Part shown: piece by piece, positions 55,721 through 64,000 of the stretch
How positions within the stretch are numbered: the stretch's first letter is position 1
Layout of the letters: every line of letters starts with the position of its first letter
NCBI RefSeq assembly: GCF_040869045.1
Contig: NC_090322.1
Location: forward strand, 274,500,662-274,564,661
DNA: 64,000 nt
Direction of reading: 5' to 3'
Source of the DNA: Eurosta solidaginis
Lineage: Eukaryota; Arthropoda; Insecta; Diptera; Tephritidae
Program-made: the position numbers and the translations under genes
Notes under the pieces: generated by a model
Database searches by the model: none
What the model was told of the DNA's origin: nothing
What the model saw: the letters and a program-made list of their open reading frames with translations, nothing else

Positions 55721-58700
55721 AATTGTACGCTGACTCTAAGTAAGCCTGATACGGTATTGTTCCGTGTAGTCACGGTAACTATATATAGCGAAGATAAACA
55801 TTATAATACTTACGCGATGGATGCTTGACGAAGGTTCGTCTATTACTATGGTAGACAAGGGAATAGTCGATGAATTAGGTGTAGGCGGAAAGCAATGCGA
55901 ACTTAATGTGCAATGGTTTGGTGGAAGAACCACGCAAGAGATGGCCAGTTTGGTCGAGTTAAAAATTAGCGGTAAGGGTATGAGTAAGAGGCACAAATTA
56001 CGCCACATTTATGCCGTTTCGAATCTCAACTTGCCAACTCAAAGCCTTAGGGCTTGCGACGTCGCAAAAATTAAAGAAATTTTTCACATCGAGCCTCAGT
56101 CTTATAACAATGCAACGCCTAAAATATTAATAGGGTTAGACAATTGCCATTTAGGACTACCTTTTGGAACCATAGAACTTAGCCACAGCGGCCCTTTTGC
56201 AGCAAACACGAAATTAGGATGGGTCGTATTTGGGCAAACCAGCCAAAGTAATCTGCCAAGAGCAAAGTGTATGCACGTAAGCCAAGTTCACGATGATAAT
56301 CTACACGAAATGATGCAACGATATTTCGATATTGAAAACTTCGGAGTCATAGCGGCACCGCCCGTGAAAGGTGAGGAAGACACACGAGCCGAGCATATTT
56401 TGAAGACCACAGTTACGCGAGTAGGAGGTAGATACCAAGCGGGCCTGCTGTGGAAGAGCGACTGTGTTCAGTTGCCGGATAGCTATGTAATGGCTAAAAT
56501 AAGGTTGTGTGGGATCGAGCGAAGAATGAAAAAAGACGCAAATTTTGCCGACGCTTACAAAGGCGTTATGCAGAAGTACATAGACAGCGATTACGTTCGG
56601 AAGCTGACACCCGCCGAGATCAACTTGCCTCACCCGAGGGTATGGTACCTCCCTCACTTCGCAGTCGTAAACCTCAACAAGCCAGGAAAGTTACGTCTAG
56701 TGTTCGATGCAGCGGCAGCCGTTGAGGGAGTGTCGCTGAATTCTTATTTGCTAAAAGGGCCACAAGATTACCAGCTGATGGCGAATGTTTTACTTAGTTT
56801 TCGAATGGGCGCCGTCGCAGTCTGTGGTGACATTAAAGAAATGTTCCACCAAGTTTTAGTGCAGCCAGGAGATAGACACGCGCAGAGATTTCTGTGGAGG
56901 ATCGATGACAGATATGAGCCCGACGTTTACGAGACCTTTGGTGCCGCCTGCTCGCCTTGTATAGCAGAGTACGTAAAAACCTTAAATGCATTACAACACA
57001 AAGAAACTTTCCCTCGCGCCGTAGAAGCTATAATTAAGCACCATTATGTTGACGATTTTGTTGACAGTTTCCAGTCAGTTGAGGAAGCGATTCGTGTTGC
57101 CAAGCAGGTGCGCGACATCCATAGAGCAGGGGGGTTTCAAATGCGTGGTTTTATTTCAAATTCGTCTGATGTGGCTAACTCACTCCGGGAAAAGGGTGAT
57201 AGCGCTGAAGAGAACATCCACTTTGGCGTATCAAATATAGTAGCGACGAAAGTCTTAGGTATGTTCTGGCAGCCGCAAGATGATGCTTTCAGGTATGAAC
57301 TCAGGTTGCCGCGTGTGAAAAAAGATGTAATCGAGGGAAGTCGATCGCCGACAAAGAGAGAGCTGCTCAGTTACGTCATTTCAATTTTTGATCCTTTAGG
57401 ATTCTTGTGCCTCCTCACGGTTGGGGCGAATCTACTACTACGCGAAGTCTGGCGCCGAAAAATTGAGTGGGATACGTCGATTCCTGCTGATATGAACACA
57501 TGGTGGGAAATCTGGAAAGCCAATGTAAATAAAGCCACTCAGGTACAAGTTGGGCGTCATTACTTTCCTGAATATGACTCGAAGCAGCTACAACTCCACG
57601 TCTTTGTGGATGCCAGTGAGGAGGCATATGCCGCTGTGTGCTACTGGCGATTCACGACAAGCGAAGGCATACGAACCGCCTTAATATGTGCCAAAACGAA
57701 GTGTGCGCCCTTGAAAACAACATCGATACCAAGGCTTGAGTTACAAGCAGCAGTGCTTGGGACGCGTATGGCGCAGATGGTAATTCAGGAACATAAAGTT
57801 TTAGTTCACTCGAGCATTTTTTGGAGCGACTCTTCAACGGTGATCAGCTGTATCAAGTCTTCACAACGTGGATATAAGCCATTCGTAGCGCATCGAGTGG
57901 CAGAGATTCTTGCCACGACGGAGCCCCAAGATTGGCGATGGATCTCAACTCTGGACAATGTTGCGGACGACGCTACACGCCGTGCTCAAGACATCGACTT
58001 AGCCACCACATCGCGATGGTTTACAGGACCTGCGTTTTTAAAACAAGCAGAACGTTTTTGGCCGCAACATGTTGGTGATCGCACCGATCCTGTTGCAATG
58101 TCCGAAGCCGTTGAGGCCGCCTCCCTGCTCGTAGTTACCAACTCGGACCTCATCGACTTCAGTCGTTTTTCATCGTATATGCGTTTAAAAAGAACAACTG
58201 CGTGGGTTTTAAGATTTATCAAGCGTGTGCGCCATCAATCGGATCCAAAGGAACAATTCGGTTTAACCAGTTCGGAGTTAAATTCAGCTGAGAAGCTACT
58301 ATGTCGCCAGGCTCAAGCTGCCTTTTACTCCTCAGAGATACGCCACCTAAAGGAAAAGCAGATGGCGCCTACTGATAGTACGATTCGAAGCCTATCGCCG
58401 ATTTTGGATAGCGATGGGGTTATGCGTGTAGGTGGGAGAATCGAAGCTGCAAGTTGTTTATCCTTCGAGGCGGTTCATCAAATTATCCTGCCTGCGAAGC
58501 ATGCAATTACCACGCTTGTTATCCGCGATTACCACCAGCGTATGAAACATCAAAATATTGAAGCTACGATCGGAGAAATAAGGCAAAACTTCTGGATCAT
58601 CCAGCTAAGGCGAGAGTTGCGAAAGGTGATAGCGAGTTGCCAGGTATGTAAGTTGGAGCGTGCTAAACCGTTTACGCCAATAATGGGTCAGCTTCCCGTG

Positions 58701-59036
58701 GATCGATTGACGCCGTTTGTCCGTCCATTTTCTTACACTGGACTTGACTATTTCGGGCCGCTAACAGTTACCATTGGGCGGCGGACAGAAAAGCGGTGGA
58801 TAGCACTTTTCACCTGCTTAACCATTCGCGCCGTACATCTAGAAGTGGCGCATGAGTTGACGGATTCGTGCATTTTGGCTATTCGAAATTTCATCAATCG
58901 TCGAGGAGTATCTGTAAGAATTCGGAGCGATAACGTCAAGAACTTTGTGGGTGTCGACCAGATAGCTCGGCGTTTCGACGAGGTTTTCGACTGTGAGAAG
59001 GTGCAGAGTGAACTATCAAGCAGAGGGGTTGAGTAG
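55721..59036 (+). pseudogene. BEL/Pao pol: protease, RT, RNase H, integrase
   Basis: Short frames at 55598-55828 lead into a 1071-codon frame (55821-59036). The protease is LDEGSSITMVD; RT motifs are KLRLVFDAAA, GDIKEMFHQVLV and YVDDF (about 57046-57060); RNase H begins HVFVDASEEAYAA (about 57598). The integrase zinc part is HQRMKHQN...CQVCK, and the DDE core shows GLDYFGP and RSDN. A TAG at 59034-59036 interrupts the core before its Glu. It would provide all enzymes for retrotransposition; the stop and the earlier frameshifts inactivate this copy. Confidence 0.92.
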
Positions 59037-59635
59037 ATTTTTAACTGCCCAAGTAACCCGTCCGAAGGAGGTATTTGGGAACGGATGGTCAGATGCGTTA
59101 AGCGAGCGTTGTATCATATGTTAAAAGAAATGTCGCCTCGGGAGCATACCTTACAAAGCGCCATTATAGAGGCTGAAAATATTGTTAACTCCCGTCCGTT
59201 AACGCACGTAGCAACATCAGCTGACCAGGATGAGCCGCTTACGCCTAACCACTTCCTGTTGGGTACAGCTAATACCGCGAACACTCCGCGGCTAACTGAG
59301 CCGGAAGAAAAAACATGGACATTACGAAAACAGTGGCAAATAGCGCGGCAATTACGGCAGCGTTTTTGGAAACGATGGATACTTGAGTATTTACCCACAT
59401 TAACCAGGCGCGTCAAATGGTGTGCTCGAACAAAACCGTTGAAGGAGGGCGACCTCGTCTTCATTTGCGATGCTGGTATGCCGCGACGTCAGTGGGGTCG
59501 TGGAGTAGTGGAACGAGTGTATAAAGGCGTCTATAGTTAAATAAGGCGAGCTAACATCAGAACGAAAGCAGGCCTTCTTCGTCGTCCGACATTCAAACTA
59601 GCCGTGCTTGACGTTGAAAATGGTGAATCATAGTG
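59037..59635 (+). pseudogene. BEL/Pao integrase C-terminal end
   Basis: In the same frame after the TAG, NPSEGGIWERMVR carries the third catalytic residue (Glu), followed by the BEL-type ENIVNSRPLTH, LTPNHFLLG and WARTKPL-like tail. A second stop (59538-59540) precedes RRANIRTKAGLLRRPTFKLA, which ends at 59632. A G-rich polypurine tract (59641-59652) abuts the 3' LTR. Confidence 0.88.
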
Positions 59636-59652
59636 ATTCACGGGGTGGGGGA

Positions 59653-60022
59653 TGTTATGAATCCACACTCGATAAGTTTTCTTCATTTAAATACCGAACA
59701 CTGGCAAGAGTATTTCGTTTCCTTCTGTTATTTCGTTTACTGTCATTACAATTTTTGTTCTCAATGTTCTAAAATATTCATGTCAACTCACCACACTTTG
59801 CGTTTCTCCTTCGTACGAGCTCAATTGCTTACTTTAAAAGTAGTTGAATGCCATTGGTGTCGCAACAAGTTAAGAAGGAGGACGTGAACTGCGGTGAGTA
59901 TTTCAGAAATTGTGCCTAATATTCAACGTTGTATTAATTTATGTATTTCTTCAGAAATAAACGTATGGGAAATCATTAACTAAACAAATTTGAACGTTTC
60001 CCGTTGATTTCAATAGTCCCCT
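59653..60022 (+). repeat. BEL/Pao element, 3' LTR
   Basis: This 370 bp copy begins TGTTATGAATCC after the polypurine tract. It is roughly 98% identical by eye to 51711-52087 apart from the 7 bp length difference, which suggests an older insertion than Gypsy element 1. Confidence 0.85.
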
Positions 60023-60474
60023 TTCTGGCTGCGACGCCACATCCTTAAAGCGGAGTCATTGGTGTCGTTTGTCGTATCGCTTTAGTCGTATCCCTAACGT
60101 AAGCAGCTGTTTATCGTTACGGCGGAAAACTTAAAGCCAATTGGTTGGCTACGATACGGTTACGACCTTAGCGGCACCAATAATCGATTGCATTGATTCC
60201 CATAAGGTTGGTCGAATCAGCTGTTATAAGGTTACCGATAACGCATCAATGTCTGCAGCTTTAGACTTTGCAAATCACAATGATCCAATTTCAAAAGAAA
60301 CAAACATTTTTCTACACAATGGATCACCAATTTAGAAATGGAGTATAATTACAATTTTCCCTATCAGTGGTGATTCTGAAGAAATATCTTAACTGCCGAT
60401 TACGACACTCGTATATATGTAATAAGTTAAGATCTAGCCTTTCAGATGTTACTTTAGATGATCTAATAGTTCAC

Positions 60475-61800
60475 TCCCAAGTATACCGTCGAAGCAGAAA
60501 CATTGTTTTTTGTAGTGATGTCCGCGTAATTAATACATAGTCGTTTTTATGTAATTTTCGTTTATATAAAATATTAATAATGTGCATAGGAGCTACAAAA
60601 CTGGATTTTTTAATAAATTGACTTGATACATGAGTAGCCACAAATGAACAATTAAAATCAAATGAATTAAAAAATATTGTCAACTTTAATTTAAAAATTA
60701 TGTGAAGTAGAATGTGCATTTTGTATGACAGCTGGTTTTTTTTTTTTAACAAATTAACTTGACACATGAGTGGCCACGGATGAACAATTAAAATCAAATA
60801 AATTAAAAAATATTGTCAGCTTTATTTTGGAAATTATGTGAAATGTAAAAATATAAGTAAAAATTTTGTTTTAAATAAATTCATACATATATGATAAACG
60901 GAACATATAACGGGGTAGAGATTATAACTTACATATAAATTGTGATAACATACATATAACTCCACAAAGGACAAAAAGTACAAGTAACGGGATTGAAAAT
61001 ACCCTTATTATATATTAATGTACAGTCATGTACACATGTAACTGGATAGAAATTCACATAATACATAATTAAATGTATGGTTATGTGCATATATTCACAT
61101 TTTACATACAATTGCTACGCTATATAAACCTAATACGACGAAACACATAAACAGAATGAATATAAGTTCATTAAAATGTGACACCTGATACGACGAAAAT
61201 TCATTTACAAAAATAAAATTATGTAAATATTGGCAAAAAAACATAACATAACAACTGTAATAAGCGCATTACAGTACCTTGTCTAACCTGGTTTCAACTT
61301 CACAATTAAACAAATTCCTACAAATTACAACTTTACAATTAAAAATTTAATAATCTACACAAAGAAAACAAGACACCACTGGGAATTACCCAAAACGCTG
61401 AATTATTTAACAAATCAACACGACACATGATGACTAAATTAATATTTCTATAACAATGGGAGGATGTCTGAGGCCACTGGCTTGGACATGATGGGGGTAC
61501 CACTTGCTGGATGGGAGTGAAATTATAATACCGACATAAAAATAAAATTCACGAAGAATTACAAATTTTGAAAAAGCACATGGCGACATGCCATATATTT
61601 AACAATTACAAGGAAAAAATTTGTGCTACGGGGTTTTACTTTGCGACATGTGTTAGCTGCTTAGGCACGTCTAAATGTTGCAAGTATGTTACCCTTATAC
61701 GTTTGTTAACCTGGCGATTTAAGAGGCAATTTAAGGGTCCTCTTGCCATTTATCGGAATTGGAAGATTCAATTACTAAAACCGGAAAAAAAAGATCTAAC
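60475..61800. repeat. Dispersed repeat, copy 2
   Basis: This is the reverse-complement counterpart of 2665-4197. Within it, 60600-60690 and 60745-60845 form a diverged direct repeat (GACACATGAGTGGCCAC...AACAATTAAAATCAAAT, AAAAAATATTGTC). Confidence 0.65.
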
Positions 61801-61839
61801 AGTTTAAGGATTTTTTGTTTAGAATAAAGAAGTAAGGCT

Positions 61840-61995
61840 GAGTAACACAGCACTGTGCTGTGTTATTGTGTTAACACTCAGTAATGTGCGGCACGCACAC
61901 GCCCACTTATCGATTAATTTATAACACAGTGGCACACTCGATGGCACAAAGTTGACTGTGCAATGCCGCTCAAACTGGTAAATGCTCATAATACA
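61840..61995. repeat. TAACACAG palindrome cluster
   Basis: TAACACAGCAC and GTGCTGTGTTA meet in a near-perfect palindrome at about 61842-61864, followed by more TGTTAACAC/ATAACACAGTGG motifs. A similar cluster is at 63612-63745, just outside the right inverted repeat. Confidence 0.55.
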
Positions 61996-62067
61996 GTAAC
62001 ACGCTCTATAGCACAGAGAATAGCTTTCATCCGGTGGCAAAATCCAGAGCCAGATAAATAATTTTGC

Positions 62068-63408
62068 ATGTAAATGCAACAACGATTTAAGCCAGATAAA
62101 TCCAGATAGAAGTGTGGTTCAATTTGTGAGCCAGATAATTTGTTAATTACTTCTTTTTAGGTTGGCAACGCGGCCTTTAATATACCTACTTCTTCAAAAA
62201 TAGATGTCGCTGCTTAGCCTTTCGCCGTATGAGTTAAATGAGAAACAGCGGCGACATCTGCCTATCACATTTCACGTGTGCGAAAATTTCGCGACATCTT
62301 CTTCTCAAGTCTCTCAATGATCCAGAGCATTCCCGTGAGAATTGAGCGTGAGCCGGAGCTGTATAACTCACTGAAAGACGGCAAATGACACTCAGATCGT
62401 AAGTGCACATACATACATAGTCCATTGTGCTTGTGTGTTGATTGTATTGCTTTCCAATGACACTTCACTCAAAACATATCTATACACATGATACAAATAT
62501 TACAAGATAAAACCGGTGAGAAGATAATGACATTTAAAAAGATTTTAAAATTCTCACTGCGCTCTCATAATTTTTATTTTATTTTGAATTTTTCATAAAA
62601 AAATGGTGGCCACTGGGCCACTTACTATCCTCTTGATCAGATGATATGACTTTGAAAACTTGGAGTATGAAAGAAGATAAATGTTGCCATGATTTAAGCT
62701 GCAGACATTGGTGCTTTATCGGTAACCTTATAACAGCAAATGCAACAACAACGATTTGAGCCAGATAAATCCAGATAGAAGTGTGGTTCAATTTGTGAGC
62801 CAGATAATTTGTTAATTACTTCTTTTTAGGTTGGCAACGCGGCCTTTAATATACCTACTTCTTCAAAAATAGATGTCGCTGCTTAGCCTTTCGCCGTATG
62901 AGTTAAATGAGAAACAGCGGCGACATCTGCCTATCACATTTCACGTGTGCGAAAATTTCACGACATCTTCTTCTCAAGTCTCTAAATGATCCAGAGTATT
63001 CCCGTGAGAATTGAGCGTGAGCCGGAGCTGTATAACTCACTGAAAGACGGCAAATGACACTCAGATCGTAAGTGCACATACATACATAGTCCATTGTGCT
63101 TGTGTGTTGATTGTATTGCTTTCCAATGACACTTCACTCAAAACATATCTATACACATGATACAAATATTACAAGATAAAACCGGTGAGAAGATAATGAC
63201 ATTTAAAAAGATTTTAAAATTCTCACTGCGCCCTCATAATTTTTATTTTATTTTGAATTTTTCATAAAAAAATGGTGTCCACTGGGCCACTTACTATCCT
63301 CTTGATCAGATGATATGACTTTGAAAACTTGGAGTATGAAAGAAGATAAATGTTGCCATGATTTAAGCTGCAGACATTGGTGCTTTATCGGTAACCTTAT
63401 AACAGCTG
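62068..63408. repeat. Tandem duplication, about 669 bp units
   Basis: 62068-62739 and 62740-63408 are nearly identical (about ten differences noticed). Each unit ends with GACATTGGTGCTTTATCGG and TAACCTTATAACAGC, which is also the inner edge of the right inverted repeat, so the duplication includes part of that terminus. Confidence 0.88.
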
Positions 63409-63590
63409 ATTCGACCAACCTTATAGGAATCAATGCAATCGATTATTGGTGCCGCTAAGGTCGTAACCGTATCGTAGCCCACCAATGGGTTTTTGGTTTA
63501 CCGTCGTAACGATAAACAGCTGATTACGTTAGGGATCCGACTACACGGATACGACATACGGCACCAATGACTCCCGCTTTACTCTTCTGA

Positions 63591-64000
63591 ATGGCCTCAA
63601 ACGTGGCGTTAGAGGTAAGTAACACAGTACTGTGCTCTGATATTGTGCCTACACTCATATCGACCTTCGATAATCAGTTATAACACAATTGTGTCAACAC
63701 AATGTGTTAACACTGCAAAGTGTGCCTGTGCTACTGTGTTATAAAGAAGTATTTTGAATTGGCTGAAGTTTCTTATGTAACACATGTGCATTGTGAATTC
63801 ATAATATAATGACGCGGAGAACGGCTGTCGCGAATGGCCAGAGAATGGAAGAAAGGTTGTTTTTTTGTACGCGGTTATTAAATTGAAGTGCCATGAATTG
63901 CCCATTTGTGTTTCAAATCACCTTTTCTTTTAAATTTATCTACAGACTACAAATTATTATTCATTTCTAAAATATAGTTAATTGATTAAACGTGAGCAGC
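63591..64000. other. Intergenic DNA with TAACACAG motifs
   Basis: Apart from the TAACACAG/CTGTGTTA cluster at 63612-63745, no gene or element border was recognised up to the window end. Confidence 0.4.

Larger units (their letters stand above)
60045..63590. mobile_element. Region bounded by ~215 bp inverted repeats
   Basis: 60053-60270 and 63382-63572 are reverse complements at roughly 85-90% by eye. Shared blocks include GAGTCATTGGTG, CAGCTGTTTATCGTTACG, CTACGATACGGTTACGACCT and CACCAATAATCGATTGCATT. The interior holds one copy of the dispersed repeat and a 669 bp tandem duplication. No transposase was recognised. A target duplication was not found. It is presumably a large non-autonomous TIR or foldback element, possibly composite. 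Confidence 0.7.

Noticed and set aside
1..64000. tRNA, rRNA or snRNA genes
   Set aside because: None was recognised by eye. A tRNA scan would be decisive; a high-scoring hit would overturn this.

Overview
The window looks like intergenic DNA from a higher fly (cyclorrhaphan Diptera, quite possibly a tephritid fruit fly). This rests on the AT-rich composition, a ZAD plus C2H2 zinc-finger gene of the type amplified in Diptera, short 60-75 bp introns, and the mix of Ty3/Gypsy, BEL/Pao, non-LTR, hAT-like and piggyBac-like elements. The species is inference. Only two convincing host genes are present. One is a ZAD-C2H2 transcription-factor gene (10575-12177, + strand, one intron). The other is a two-exon membrane-protein gene (about 35368-37159, - strand) whose layout resembles the CCPG1/PBXIP1 family of ER-phagy receptors. 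A short coding-like stretch at 51012-51302 may be a third host exon. Almost everything else is transposable elements and their debris, often nested.

Layout. 179-2400: a MITE split by a 2.06 kb piggyBac-like element at TTAA; the insert carries a non-LTR fragment. 2665-4197: a dispersed 1.4 kb repeat that recurs inverted at 60475-61800. 4200-9000: mostly unassigned AT-rich DNA with a long inverted repeat and small hairpins. 9000-9880: a GC-rich repetitive island. 10575-12177: the zinc-finger gene. 12473-15930: SINE copies, LINE fragments and a 500 bp MITE with a perfect 8 bp target duplication. 16473-22932: a complete but mutated Ty3/Gypsy element with near-identical 701 bp LTRs. 23672-24074: a hAT transposase 3' end. 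24075-27260: a decayed CsRn1-like Gypsy element on the - strand. 27851-30300: a LINE fragment with tandem duplications and a palindromic MITE. 30405-34607: a large - strand LINE carrying a 2A-like motif, interrupted by a 976 bp TIR element. 35368-38083: the membrane-protein gene with a TIR element in its presumed 5' intron. 38550-42119: two more LINE pieces and a SINE. 45244-46575: a non-autonomous hAT-like element. 47764-50686: an internally deleted relative of the Gypsy element. 51711-60022: a full-length BEL/Pao element with a 37 bp minisatellite in its leader. 60045-63590: a region bounded by inverted repeats of about 215 bp and carrying a 669 bp tandem duplication.

Functional picture. 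No multi-gene pathway is visible. The retroelements carry the usual gag, protease, RT, RNase H and integrase parts, but every larger copy has stops or frameshifts, so none looks able to move by itself. The repeated 390-430 bp SINE has clean 12-14 bp target duplications and a (CAA)n tail like that of the LINE at 30405-34607. This suggests, but does not prove, that this LINE family mobilised it.
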